Origin: Microcoleus sp. FACHB-DQ6
GTDB taxonomy: Bacteria; Cyanobacteriota; Cyanobacteriia; Cyanobacteriales; Microcoleaceae
Length of the DNA stretch: 59,252 nucleotides
Direction: 5' to 3'
NCBI GenBank assembly: GCA_014695175.1
Contig: JACJNV010000073.1
Coordinates: 1 to 59,252, forward strand
Shown here: positions 26,812-35,355 of the stretch, piece after piece
How positions within the stretch are numbered: position 1 is the first letter of the stretch
How the letters are laid out: the number at the start of each line of letters is the position of its first letter
Notes under the pieces: generated by a model
The model's input: the letters and a program-made list of their open reading frames with translations, nothing else
Told to the model about the DNA's origin: nothing
Databases searched by the model: none
Translations under genes and position numbers: made by a program

Positions 26812-28173
26812 ATGATGAACCTAAATTTAGATACTATTTTCTCATCGCTGATGAACCCGGCCCTGAACGAGTTTCAGGTTTGGGCTTTGCAAAACCCGGA
26901 AGAAAGTCTCAGCAAAACGATGCTACCGCCGATCGCCCTGATTGAGGGTTTGATTGCCAACGAACCCACCTATTTGCCGATAAAACGGCTGGCTTTCGGA
27001 GCCAATTTTTGCTGCGCGGGGCAAGTCGTGATGGGAGAGTTTGACACCCTGGAAAAAGCACTCACATCGCCCCAGGCGCGCGGATGGCGGCTTGGTACTT
27101 CTGTACTCGATCCCGATAGCGCCCCCAACCAAGATGTCGGCGGCAGGAACCTTTTTCTACTGTCTTTGTCCGATCGCGAAACTGATGGTAGCAGCAACCA
27201 CGCAGCATTCCGAAGCTGTATGCAGAAATATCTCTTCAACAGTGCGACAGCGGATCGCCAAGGAGACGAAATCAGCAGGCGGTTGCTCGATCGGCTAGCC
27301 GCCGATTATGCCCAAATGCCACACGTTGCGGGGGGCTCGTTTTTTACCGATGTCAAGCGGGGTTGGATGGGATTTTTAGTCCGATATTTGCACTACGTCA
27401 TCTTTGGGATTAATCCAGACGATTCAGAGTCGATCGAACTTCTCACCGAATTGCATTACACTCGCCAAAGCCCGCTGCACTACTTCGCCGTCATCGGCAA
27501 CCTGCTGCAAAGCCTGAACGTCTTTGGACACGGGGATTTGTCCACTCTAATCGAGCGTGCAGCGACTATCTATGAAAATTCCCCAGCTTTAGCCGACTTC
27601 GAGGAGAGCTCGGAAAACAACGGCATGACTAAGCGGGAATTGGCGAAGCTGATGACATCGATTATGGGGATAGCGGGACTGCAAGGCCCTCTGCACCTAG
27701 GCAACACGGCAATGGGATACCGCCCTCTCCCCGCCTATAAAGGACAGCAGACGGCCGAAATTAACCCGACTGATTTTTGGGATCAGCTCGATTTGGACGA
27801 TCGCCAGTCGATCGAGCTGTTCCTCCTGGAATGCGCCCGCCTCTGGGCCCCCGTCAGCGCCACGCACCGAGTCGCCACAGAGCCATTCACCGCAACGGTA
27901 GCGGGCAAAGAGCGCACTTTCCCAGCCGGAACCAAGGTACTGATACCGCTCAGCCTGGGACTGCTAAACGAGAGTTTCTGGGGCTCTACGGTATACGAAT
28001 TCAACCCTAAGCGGGAGAATCTCTGCCCTTTTCACATGGGATTTCATTCCGTGGGCGATCGGAGCGCGGGACGGATTTGCCCCGGTAAAGACATCGCACT
28101 CAAGATGCTAGTGGATGTCGTGAGTACGCTAGGCAAAGTGCGACGAGCTTCTGAGCCGAATTTGCAGAGGTAA
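26812..28173 (+). CDS. Atypical cytochrome P450-like haem protein
   Basis: A 453-residue protein with the two core P450 signatures: ExxR at E340-R343 (ECAR) and a cysteine haem loop at C423 (GFHSVGDRSAGRICPGKD). A TFPAGTKVLIPLSLG segment lies between them, as in P450s. The I-helix position (IMGIAGLQGP, about 285-293) lacks the usual acid-threonine pair that activates O2. With the CPGKD haem loop, this recalls CYP74-type and fungal fatty-acid-hydroperoxide-rearranging P450s, which need no O2 or reductase. A role on oxylipins is therefore plausible but is inference. No membrane anchor is present. The start is ATG ATG after GGAGGAATT, a good ribosome site. A gene of unknown function follows. Confidence 0.65.
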   Translation: MMNLNLDTIFSSLMNPALNEFQVWALQNPEESLSKTMLPPIALIEGLIANEPTYLPIKRLAFGANFCCAGQVVMGEFDTLEKALTSPQARGWRLGTSVLDPDSAPNQDVGGRNLFLLSLSDRETDGSSNHAAFRSCMQKYLFNSATADRQGDEISRRLLDRLAADYAQMPHVAGGSFFTDVKRGWMGFLVRYLHYVIFGINPDDSESIELLTELHYTRQSPLHYFAVIGNLLQSLNVFGHGDLSTLIERAATIYENSPALADFEESSENNGMTKRELAKLMTSIMGIAGLQGPLHLGNTAMGYRPLPAYKGQQTAEINPTDFWDQLDLDDRQSIELFLLECARLWAPVSATHRVATEPFTATVAGKERTFPAGTKVLIPLSLGLLNESFWGSTVYEFNPKRENLCPFHMGFHSVGDRSAGRICPGKDIALKMLVDVVSTLGKVRRASEPNLQR

Positions 28174-28221
28174 TCAATCCAAAAGCTCGATCGGACAGCG
28201 GTTGAAACTGAGATATTATAT

Positions 28222-28315
28222 CATTCTCAAGAACAGGCAAGATGCCTGTTCCACAAAGAATTAATTGCTTGTGGGGTGGGCATCCTGCCCGCACATAAAA
28301 GCCTTATTGAGAATG
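28222..28315. repeat. MITE-like inverted-repeat element F
   Basis: cattctcaa (28222-28230) and ttgagaatg (28307-28315) bound 94 bp. Internal stems are aggcaagatgcct and a gtggggtgggcatcctgcccgc hairpin. It lies in the 258-bp gap after the P450 gene and may separate its transcript from the next gene. Confidence 0.6.
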
Positions 28316-28431
28316 GTGCAAGATGTGAGTTGAAACCGCACGCCACACAAACTATCTATCGATCGACTCAGAAATCAAGGGGGTATCTAATAGGAAACCA
28401 AAGCACAACTATTTTGAGGATAAATAATACC

Positions 28432-28977
28432 ATGTTAATCGAACAAAAGCAACTAAAAGACATCGCGAATTGGATGAAAGTAGAACATCCAGCGGAGTTA
28501 CCTGAAGTCCTGCAAGGTATCTTTTTTATGGACGGGAATGTTTTACCAGACCATTGTTTGACGATGTACAGTTCAGACTGGAATGTTGAGGAACGGACGT
28601 TATTGCTGCGCGTTTTTGACCCTGTTATCTGGACATTTCATTCATCAATGGCGGGACGGATGTTACTTTATTTAGTCAAATTTTCTCGGATCACTTACTT
28701 GTTCCGATTCTCGGATGCAACTTTGCAGCACGGGCACATCACGCCGATAGTGTTTGGATGGTCTGTGCCGCAGTGGCTTGTAGATTTTTTGATCGATCGA
28801 GATCCGAACACTCCGAATGGAGATATCTGGCATCGCACAAACTCGTTTTTCGGCCGACTTGCTGAGAGCGGATATATACTTCGCAGGATTGTAGACAAAG
28901 ATGGGAACTACACATCAGCTTTCCCAGATATGCTGTCTAAGGTTGAGAGTGATTGTTTAATTATTGCCAAAGAGTGA
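28432..28977 (+). CDS. Hypothetical protein beside the P450 gene
   Basis: A 181-residue protein, soluble by sequence, starting MLIEQKQLKDIANWMKV. Visible features are a hydrophobic IFFMDGNVLPDHCL strand, VFDPVIWTFHSSMAGRML, a HGHITPIVFGW segment, and WHRTNSFFGRLAESGY near the end. I do not recognise the family. An in-frame opening extends upstream to 28276 but runs through repeat element F, so I chose the ATG at 28432. It is co-oriented with the P450 258 bp upstream, which may mean a shared pathway. An intrinsic-type terminator follows at 28997. Confidence 0.6.
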   Translation: MLIEQKQLKDIANWMKVEHPAELPEVLQGIFFMDGNVLPDHCLTMYSSDWNVEERTLLLRVFDPVIWTFHSSMAGRMLLYLVKFSRITYLFRFSDATLQHGHITPIVFGWSVPQWLVDFLIDRDPNTPNGDIWHRTNSFFGRLAESGYILRRIVDKDGNYTSAFPDMLSKVESDCLIIAKE

Positions 28978-28996
28978 AAATATTTAGGAAAACTAC

Positions 28997-29022
28997 AAAA
29001 CCCGCTTAATTAGGCGGGTTTT
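28997..29022 (+). terminator. Intrinsic terminator
   Basis: aaaacccgc (28997-29005) pairs with gcgggtttt (29014-29022) around an 8-nt loop, with T4 on the right arm. It closes the transcription unit of the hypothetical gene ending at 28977, before mtnA. Confidence 0.75.
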
Positions 29023-29093
29023 GTCGATCGAAGTGGCGGGAATAGTCGCCTTCATGGCATCATAGAAACTTGTCCCTCACATCATTGAAATCG

Positions 29094-30155
29094 ATGACCC
29101 CTCAAAACTCCCCTGTTTCGCCCGTCACTTGGATAGAAGACCGAGTTCTGCTAATTGACCAAAACCGACTGCCGAAAGAATACGCTGTAGTCGAAATTAG
29201 TCGCTGCGAAGATATGGCTGAGGCGATTAAAACTATGATAGTCCGAGGTGCTCCGGCGATCGGGGTAGCAGCAGCCTACGGGATGTATTTGGGGGCGCGA
29301 GAAATCGAAACGGGCGATCGTACCGAATTTCTCGCTAAATTAGAACAAGTTGGCGAGTTATTGCGTTCCACTCGTCCCACTGCGGTTAATTTGTTTTGGG
29401 CAATATCGCGAATGCTCAAAACTGCCGAGAGAACTAGCGGTTCTGTTGAACAAGTGCAAAAAACTTTGTTAGAAATGGCTAAAACCATTCAAGCAGAAGA
29501 CTTGCAAACTTGTAAAGATATCGGCGACAAAGGTTTAGAAGTTCTGCCAGCTACACCCGAAAAATTGAACTTACTAACTCACTGCAATGCAGGTGCGTTG
29601 GCAACAGCAGGCTACGGTACTGCTTTAGGTGTATTTCGTTCTGCTTGGCGAGAAGGAAGACTCGGAAGAGTTTTTGCAGACGAAACTCGGCCGCGTCTCC
29701 AAGGTGCAAAACTCACCACTTGGGAATGCGTGCAAGAAGGAATTCCCGTGACATTGATAGCAGACAATATGGCCGCTCACTGCATGAAACTCGGCATGAT
29801 TCACGCAGTAGTTGTCGGTGCAGACAGAATCGCTGCTAACGGCGACGCCGCCAATAAAATTGGCACTTACAGTTTAGCAATTGTTGCCAAAGCTCACAAC
29901 GTCCCGTTTTTTGTCGCCGCGCCTCTGTCAACAATTGATTTTGAACTTTCCGACGGCAGCAAAATCCCCATTGAAGAACGCGATCCAGTTGAAATGTATC
30001 AAGTTGGAACTACGCGAATTTGTCCTGTGGGAGTCGAATTTTACAATCCCGCTTTTGACGTAACTCCGGCCGAATTAATTTCAGGAATTATTACAGAACA
30101 CGGCACGGTTGCTCCTGGGGCGTTGAAACAGTTTCAGGCAAAACAATTAGTTTGA
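29094..30155 (+). CDS. mtnA: S-methyl-5-thioribose-1-phosphate isomerase
   Basis: This enzyme isomerises methylthioribose-1-phosphate to methylthioribulose-1-phosphate in the methionine salvage pathway. The 353 residues have the eIF2B-like fold motifs: [16 protein letters not shown] (48-63), the catalytic cysteine C164 in [10 protein letters not shown] and the catalytic aspartate D244 in [11 protein letters not shown]. The start is set at ATG 29094 ([13 protein letters not shown]); an upstream TTG at 29070 would add 8 residues without family support. It is followed after 4 bp by a pilin-like gene and then a rhodanese gene, so the three may share a transcript. Confidence 0.94.
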   Translation: MTPQNSPVSPVTWIEDRVLLIDQNRLPKEYAVVEISRCEDMAEAIKTMIVRGAPAIGVAAAYGMYLGAREIETGDRTEFLAKLEQVGELLRSTRPTAVNLFWAISRMLKTAERTSGSVEQVQKTLLEMAKTIQAEDLQTCKDIGDKGLEVLPATPEKLNLLTHCNAGALATAGYGTALGVFRSAWREGRLGRVFADETRPRLQGAKLTTWECVQEGIPVTLIADNMAAHCMKLGMIHAVVVGADRIAANGDAANKIGTYSLAIVAKAHNVPFFVAAPLSTIDFELSDGSKIPIEERDPVEMYQVGTTRICPVGVEFYNPAFDVTPAELISGIITEHGTVAPGALKQFQAKQLV

Positions 30156-30159
30156 TTGT

Positions 30160-30681
30160 ATGTTGCTCAACCGCTCATTCCACCTGTTGCCTGTGACATT
30201 AAGCAGGATTCCTAGCAGCCGCAACTGGCAGCTCAAAGTTGCACTCGCAGCTCTAACTCTGCCAGTTGTTTTCAGTCCTGTCTCGGAAGCTCAAGTGTCA
30301 CAAACGCTTAAAGCTAAGGAATCACAAGCCAAACAATTTGTGGGTTCGATGAATAAAGCTCAGCAAGTTTACTATGCTGAAAAAGCAGGCTTTACAAGTT
30401 CTGTTTCCAATCTATTGGTTTATCTAGGTCTCCAAGTAAAACCTGACGCAGCCAATTACAGTTACTCGATCGGCATGGTCAACAAAGCTGCTGTATTTAA
30501 CTACGGAGTATCGAAGCAAGCTAATCTCAAAAGTTTTGTGGGGGGAGTCTTTTTGGTGGGAAACAAGCCCCAAACAATGTTGTGTATAAATGCTGCTCCT
30601 GGCAAGACTAAACCAGCTAATCCAACTAATACCAAAGGGGTTTTAGCCTGCGGTGCTAATACAGCAAAAATTGCTCCATAA
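30160..30681 (+). CDS. Type IV pilin-like G/H family protein
   Basis: A 173-residue exported protein. The KAKESQAKQFVGSMNKAQQ segment, then YYAEKAGFTSSVSNLLVYLG and an NYSYSIGM strand, match the cyanobacterial pilin-like G/H family. Unlike true pilins, it lacks the GFTLIE prepilin cleavage site. Instead it has a conventional signal peptide (about residues 25-45, ending EAQVS). This suggests a periplasmic or secreted protein that borrowed the pilin head domain. Two cysteines near the end (MLCINAAPG, LACGAN) could form a disulfide, as in minor pilins. It sits between mtnA (4 bp) and a rhodanese gene (3 bp), which suggests cotranscription rather than a pilus operon. Confidence 0.65.
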   Translation: MLLNRSFHLLPVTLSRIPSSRNWQLKVALAALTLPVVFSPVSEAQVSQTLKAKESQAKQFVGSMNKAQQVYYAEKAGFTSSVSNLLVYLGLQVKPDAANYSYSIGMVNKAAVFNYGVSKQANLKSFVGGVFLVGNKPQTMLCINAAPGKTKPANPTNTKGVLACGANTAKIAP

Positions 30682-30684
30682 ATT

Positions 30685-31542
30685 ATGTCTAATTTACTGG
30701 GGATTTTAGCAAATAACTGGATAGTAAATGCAGATTTAGCTAAGCAATTGCTGGAACAAGAAGCTACTTTACTAGATGCTCGCGCACCGATTTTAAAGTT
30801 GTTTTGCCGTCTCCCACCAGCTATTCCCGTAACTTGGCAGGAATTTTCGCGTTCCGACTTTCCCCACAAGGGAAAAATTATCGAAAATAACACAGTTTTA
30901 ACTCAAAAACTGCAAGCAATTGGTATTTGTCAAGACAAACCTGTCATAGTCGTTGCCGATTCGGTTAAAGGGTGGGGCGAAGACGGGCGAATTGTTTGGA
31001 TGTTGCGGACTTTGGGACACGAAAAAGCAGTTTTTGTCGATGGAGGATATGGGGCTTTAATCAAAGCAGGAATTAATCGAGTAAAAGCTGCAAACAATCA
31101 ACCAAAAACAGGAGATTTTGTAATATCTCGCCGCTCGAATTGGGAAATTCAGCGGGATGAATTTAAAGCTATTTTAGGAGATGCTAATTTAGCAGTTATT
31201 GACGCCAGAGAGCCGCGAGAATATGCAGGTAAAACGCCTTACGGAGAAAAGCGGGGCGGCCACATTCCCGGTGCGGCTCACCTCTATTACAAACAGTTAA
31301 TGGACAAACAGGGACAACTGCTGAGTCGCGGGGAAATTGTCGCTATTTTGCAGCAAAAAGGAGTTTTGCAGTCAACTCAAATTGTGAGTTATTGTAGTGG
31401 GGGAATTCGCTCTGCATGGTTGACTTGTGTATTGACAAATGTGGGATTTTGTGCTAAGAATTATGCAGGTTCAATGTGGGAATGGTCGGCGTCGCCGGCA
31501 GATAGCTATCCTTTGTCAGTAATCCTTCCACGGGCAGGCTAG
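30685..31542 (+). CDS. Sulfurtransferase with two rhodanese domains
   Basis: A 285-residue tandem rhodanese, cytosolic. The C-terminal domain holds the active-site cysteine C237 in SYCSGGIRS and the DAREPREYAG segment. The N-terminal domain has aspartate or serine where cysteine would be (ADSVKGWGEDGR) and is probably structural. Such enzymes move sulfane sulfur from thiosulfate or mercaptopyruvate to an acceptor. Starting 3 bp after the pilin-like gene and near mtnA, it may support sulfur salvage together with the methionine salvage enzyme; the link is inference. Confidence 0.88.
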   Translation: MSNLLGILANNWIVNADLAKQLLEQEATLLDARAPILKLFCRLPPAIPVTWQEFSRSDFPHKGKIIENNTVLTQKLQAIGICQDKPVIVVADSVKGWGEDGRIVWMLRTLGHEKAVFVDGGYGALIKAGINRVKAANNQPKTGDFVISRRSNWEIQRDEFKAILGDANLAVIDAREPREYAGKTPYGEKRGGHIPGAAHLYYKQLMDKQGQLLSRGEIVAILQQKGVLQSTQIVSYCSGGIRSAWLTCVLTNVGFCAKNYAGSMWEWSASPADSYPLSVILPRAG

Positions 31543-31667
31543 AAACCCACCCCACAAGAAAATTCAATAACAACTAAAGCTAAGGAATCCGAAGCCCAAC
31601 AATATAGCAGTTTGCAAAATCGTTGCGGAATCTTCTATAAACGAGCTCAAGTGAGGGTAAATCAATA

Positions 31668-33416
31668 ATGAACGAAATTAAGATATTATTCCTGGCATCT
31701 AATCCTGTAAGCTCTACTCAGCTAAAGCTGGATAAAGAAATTCGATATATTACCCAAAAAATACGTGCTTCACAGCATCGTGACTCATTAAAATTACTCT
31801 CAGCTTGGGCAGTACAACCTGACGACTTACTTCAACTGTTTAATGAGCATAAACCGGACATTGTACATTTCAGCGGACATGGAAGCCAACTAGGGGAAAT
31901 CATATTAGTTGACAAGAACGGAAGACCTAAAGCCGTTGGCATAAAAGCGTTAAAAGCACTGTTTTCAACGCTTAAAGATAATATTCGTGCTGTTGTCTTA
32001 AATGCCTGTTACTCAGAGTTACAGGCAAAAGCAATAACCGAAGTCATTGATTGCACTATTGGAATGAATACTGCAATTGGTGATACTGCTGCTATTACCT
32101 TTGCAGCTTCATTCTACCGCGCTTTGGGTTTTGGTCGTTCTGTTCAGGAGTCCTTCAATCAGGGAATAACTGCTTTGCTATTAGAAGATATTAGTGAAGA
32201 GGATACTCCTAAACTTTTAGCCAAGCAGGGTGTTGATCTTGCTCAATTATTCTTTATAAAATTTTCTGCATCTAAAAATAATGTAGAACAATTTGATCCT
32301 GTTAAATCAGAAGAAAAAATAAATTTATCAAATAAAGTAATTGTTGATATATCAGTAATGACTGAAGATCAAAGTTTGTATCAAAGTTTGTACGGAAGTG
32401 ATACATCACTGCATTATCAGGTTGAAAGATTTAAAAAAGGTATTCTGATCAAGAAGTCAATGGAATACCTCTCAAAAATTGAGAATGGAGATGAAATAGA
32501 ACCAATTTCTTACGATCATGTTCCCTTCAAATGGGACTTTCCAAATCTAGACTTTAAGGTACTTAATAACAGTCGTCAAACTATTTTTCTCACAGAAGCT
32601 ATTTTTGAAATTGAAAAGAGCTGGCTAGATCCGTCTCCAGTACCAATCATTGAGTGTGACTCTTATCATACGAACGCATTACACTTTTGGATAGTTAATG
32701 AGGGATGGGGTGAGGTAAAAGATTTAAAGGCGAGGTTTCATCTAACTCCTATACCTCGAGGTATGGGCAAAGTGAATTTCATAGACCCTGATGTAAAAGA
32801 TTTAAAGGCTAGGTTTCATCAAACTCCTATGCATCGAGGTATGGGCGAAGTGAATTTAACAGAACCTTACCCTTATGAGGTTTGCGTAGGAAGCTTTTTA
32901 GAAAGTTTTAACGTCAACGTTGCTGAAGCTTTCCGCCATGCATCAATCACTTCTGGAGCAGCTTATGTTCGCGGTGAGCTTGAATTCAAAGGATGCAATA
33001 TTTATGGTTTAATAGAAAAAACAATCGTCAAATTTTCCACCATAGTTTGGGCACCTAATCCTGAACCTTTACTTGGAGCACCTCTACGACCAACCTACCA
33101 ATATGGGACTAAATTCCAGGTCACAGGGGAAAACTATAAACGCCACGTCTCAATCTCTCATTCCTTAAAGCCTGGAAAGACAGATCGTTTCAATATTAAA
33201 ATAGGCATGGACAAGTCTTCTTACCATCGCTTTAAAGTAAAAATAGCCTACAATGATGGTCGGGAAATTTTATTGCCAGATATTAAAATGTCTACATTTG
33301 TGCCTCGTTCTGGCATAAGATATATGAGGGAAAGCAGTGGTGACAAGTCAAGGCTCAAACCCAGTGGTCAATGGGATTTTCGGCAGTGGCTCAAAGAAAA
33401 ATGGTTCTCCAGGTAG
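31668..33416 (+). CDS. Compact cytosolic CHAT-domain protein with unknown C-terminal region
   Basis: A 582-residue protein without signal peptide. The first 200 residues form a CHAT protease domain, beginning NEIKILFLASNPVSSTQLKLD. The dyad is H71 (VHFSGHGS) and C114 (VLNACYSE). Residues 230-582 are beta-rich and unlike anything I recognise. This N-terminal CHAT type often sits in front of varied effector or sensor domains in predicted bacterial immunity and cell-death proteins. Residues about 350-401 contain a 26-residue tandem duplication (VKDLKARFH... twice). The local AT content is higher than in neighbours, hinting at acquisition. A 125-bp gap separates it from the rhodanese gene, so it probably has its own promoter. 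Confidence 0.75.
   Translation: MNEIKILFLASNPVSSTQLKLDKEIRYITQKIRASQHRDSLKLLSAWAVQPDDLLQLFNEHKPDIVHFSGHGSQLGEIILVDKNGRPKAVGIKALKALFSTLKDNIRAVVLNACYSELQAKAITEVIDCTIGMNTAIGDTAAITFAASFYRALGFGRSVQESFNQGITALLLEDISEEDTPKLLAKQGVDLAQLFFIKFSASKNNVEQFDPVKSEEKINLSNKVIVDISVMTEDQSLYQSLYGSDTSLHYQVERFKKGILIKKSMEYLSKIENGDEIEPISYDHVPFKWDFPNLDFKVLNNSRQTIFLTEAIFEIEKSWLDPSPVPIIECDSYHTNALHFWIVNEGWGEVKDLKARFHLTPIPRGMGKVNFIDPDVKDLKARFHQTPMHRGMGEVNLTEPYPYEVCVGSFLESFNVNVAEAFRHASITSGAAYVRGELEFKGCNIYGLIEKTIVKFSTIVWAPNPEPLLGAPLRPTYQYGTKFQVTGENYKRHVSISHSLKPGKTDRFNIKIGMDKSSYHRFKVKIAYNDGREILLPDIKMSTFVPRSGIRYMRESSGDKSRLKPSGQWDFRQWLKEKWFSR
32715..32870 (+). repeat. Tandem 78-bp duplication inside the CHAT gene
   Basis: The units starting at 32715 and 32793 are close copies in frame (gtaaaagatttaaaggc... 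in both), encoding VKDLKARFH(L/Q)TP and RGMG(K/E)VN twice. The divergence is mostly point changes, so the duplication is fairly recent. Confidence 0.8.
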
Positions 33417-33534
33417 GGTGGCATCCGGAAAGTAGTAGGGTGCGTCTACCTGACGCACTCTACTGAAAACCAAACCCAATCATTATCATGGGAATTTAAC
33501 CTTAATAAACGGGCGGGTTTCAGGTTGAAAATCT

Positions 33535-33882
33535 CTAACCGACTTGTTCGATATACTGAGCGAGATCGTCGCGCAGGCGGCTGAGTTCGGCTTCGGTGGT
33601 CACGCGCACGCGATCGTCCCTAACCGTAATCAGCACTTTTGCAGCAAAAGGAGTTGGCCAGATATTCGGATTGCAGAAAACTTCAAAAAATACATCTCCT
33701 GCATACCGATATTCCATCGGTTTTTGGGGAGAAGCTTTAGCGCCAGCGGTTTTGGCTGCTACAGCTTTCAAGCTTTCCATCAAAGCTGCAATTTCGCTTT
33801 GCAAATCCCGCGCGGCTTGCGGGGAAAAGCTAAAGGAGACAGAACCTTCGACTAAATTCAGTGTCAGCGGAGAAAGAGACAT
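33535..33882 (-). CDS. Conserved hypothetical protein (115 aa)
   Basis: From ATG 33882 the product is 115 residues: MSLSPLTLNLVEGSVSFSFS, a helical ARDLQSEIAALMESLKAV segment, an MEYRYAGDVFFEVFC strand with NPNIWPTPFAAKVLI, and a C-terminal helix. A longer in-frame start at 33945 adds a hydrophobic 21-residue leader that overlaps AT-rich intergenic sequence; I prefer the shorter form. No family is recognised. It looks like a small soluble alpha/beta protein of the kind common in cyanobacteria. Confidence 0.6.
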   Translation of the reverse strand: MSLSPLTLNLVEGSVSFSFSPQAARDLQSEIAALMESLKAVAAKTAGAKASPQKPMEYRYAGDVFFEVFCNPNIWPTPFAAKVLITVRDDRVRVTTEAELSRLRDDLAQYIEQVG

Positions 33883-34122
33883 GGCAATGAAATTTAACAT
33901 ACAATTGTTAATGATAAAAAATATAGTAACCCAAAAGAAGTACATTCCAGCTCAATTGGACTGCGAAACTGGTATTAATTAAAAATTGTCTCAAGAAGCT
34001 AGGCTAAATTAATGAATATAAATCTAGTCGCAAGCTAGATTCCGCAAGAGTTTTAACCTGTTATGACTTGATAAGCTTTAAACTAGAAACCAGAAAACTT
34101 GACGGCCGATCGAGGAGAGTTT

Positions 34123-35070
34123 ATGGTTGCCGATAACCGTTCCGAAGTCCGCAAGGTTTTAATAATTACTTTATTACTAAATTTGCTGGTGATGGCAATT
34201 AAAGCAGCCGTGGGATGGCTGACTGGTTCCCTCAGTTTGCTGGCAGATGCTTTGCACAGCGTCACGGACAGCGCTAATAATATTTTAGGATTGGTGACTA
34301 ATCATTATGCCAATCCGCAACCCGATCGCGATCATCCCTACGGACACCAAAAATTTGATGCTCTCGGAGCTCTGGGAATTGCTGCTTTTCTGGGAATTGC
34401 CTGTTTTGAAATTCTCAGCGGTGCTGTCGAAAGGCTGATTAACGGGGGTAAAGTTGTCAAAATATCCCCAAATGAACTGTGGATTTTGCTTATTGTACTG
34501 GGGATTAATATTTTTGTCACTTTTTACGAGCGCAGAGTTGGCCAACGTCTCGGTAGCGCGATTTTAGTGGCTGACGCTCAGCACACGATGAGCGATGTTT
34601 GGGTGACAATTATGGTCCTCGGCGGGTTGATCGGTGTTTGGCAAGGCCAGGTTTTAAACATACCTCAACTGCAATTCCTGGATGTGTTTTTGTCTTTTCC
34701 TGTGGCTGTTTTGGTATTTAGCAGCGGTTGGAACGTTTTAAGGGAAAATCTGCCTTGGTTGGTCGATGAAATGGCGATCGCACCGGAGATTATTCACGCG
34801 ATCGCGATCGATGTACCGGGGGTTGTCAACTGTCACTCGATCGCCTCCCGTGGCGTTGTAGGGCGTCAAGTATTTATTGATATGCACATGATTGTGGATG
34901 CTGTCGATGTAGAAACAGCTCACCGGATTACAGAAGAAGTAGAAGCCCGTTTGGAAGAAGGTTTCAGCCCTGTACGCATCTTAATTCACGTTGAGCCGCC
35001 GGCTTACCATTCCGACCAAATTAGCTACGATTCTCAAGAGAAGGAAGAAGTTAAGCGTGAAGTTGGGTAA
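34123..35070 (+). CDS. Cation diffusion facilitator (CDF) transporter
   Basis: A 315-residue inner-membrane exporter of divalent metals (Zn, Fe, Mn, Co or Ni) with six membrane helices and a cytosolic C-terminal domain. The metal-site motifs are LLADALHSVTD in helix 2 and VADAQHTMSD in helix 5, the H-x3-D pattern typical of the family. The start at 34123 is favoured by GAGGAGAG just upstream over a TTG at 34099. Which metal is moved cannot be read from the motifs alone. It is transcribed alone. Confidence 0.9.
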   Translation: MVADNRSEVRKVLIITLLLNLLVMAIKAAVGWLTGSLSLLADALHSVTDSANNILGLVTNHYANPQPDRDHPYGHQKFDALGALGIAAFLGIACFEILSGAVERLINGGKVVKISPNELWILLIVLGINIFVTFYERRVGQRLGSAILVADAQHTMSDVWVTIMVLGGLIGVWQGQVLNIPQLQFLDVFLSFPVAVLVFSSGWNVLRENLPWLVDEMAIAPEIIHAIAIDVPGVVNCHSIASRGVVGRQVFIDMHMIVDAVDVETAHRITEEVEARLEEGFSPVRILIHVEPPAYHSDQISYDSQEKEEVKREVG

Positions 35071-35275
35071 CGAATGAGTGTAAGGGATTTAAAGGGTGTA
35101 ACGGATAGACTGAAGCTGGAAGAGGATGGATGTGAAGGAGGAAATATTTAGGCTGTGTTTCCAGCAAACAGCAGGTTGAGGGAGGAAGGAGGAAGGCGGT
35201 TTTTGCGATCGCAATTCCTCCAATTTTTCAAATGCTATCAATGGAATTAAAGCGATCGCACTTGATTTAGTGCTA

Positions 35276-35327
35276 GTTTTCCACAGGAAAAGGGGGGTTT
35301 TCCACAGAAATAGGCAAGTTTTCCACA
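35276..35327 (+). promoter_or_regulatory. Three phased gttttccaca boxes (DnaA-box-like)
   Basis: gttttccaca occurs at 35276-35285, 35297-35306 and 35318-35327, exactly 21 bp apart, or two helical turns. TTTTCCACA is the cyanobacterial form of the DnaA box. The cluster lies in the 285-bp gap 35071-35355 between the CDF gene and the end of the WYL-type gene, so it is not an obvious promoter site. No dnaA or dnaN is near. Confidence 0.55.
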
Positions 35328-35355
35328 ATAGCTTTGATAATTATCGGGCAAAAGA

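Noticed and set aside
35071-35355. The regular 21-bp repeats as a CRISPR array
   Set aside because: The shared unit is only 10 bp with 11-bp spacers, far below CRISPR repeat and spacer sizes; DnaA-like boxes explain them better.
35071-35355. Chromosomal replication origin
   Set aside because: Only three boxes, no dnaA/dnaN/rpmH context and no clear AT-rich unwinding element nearby.
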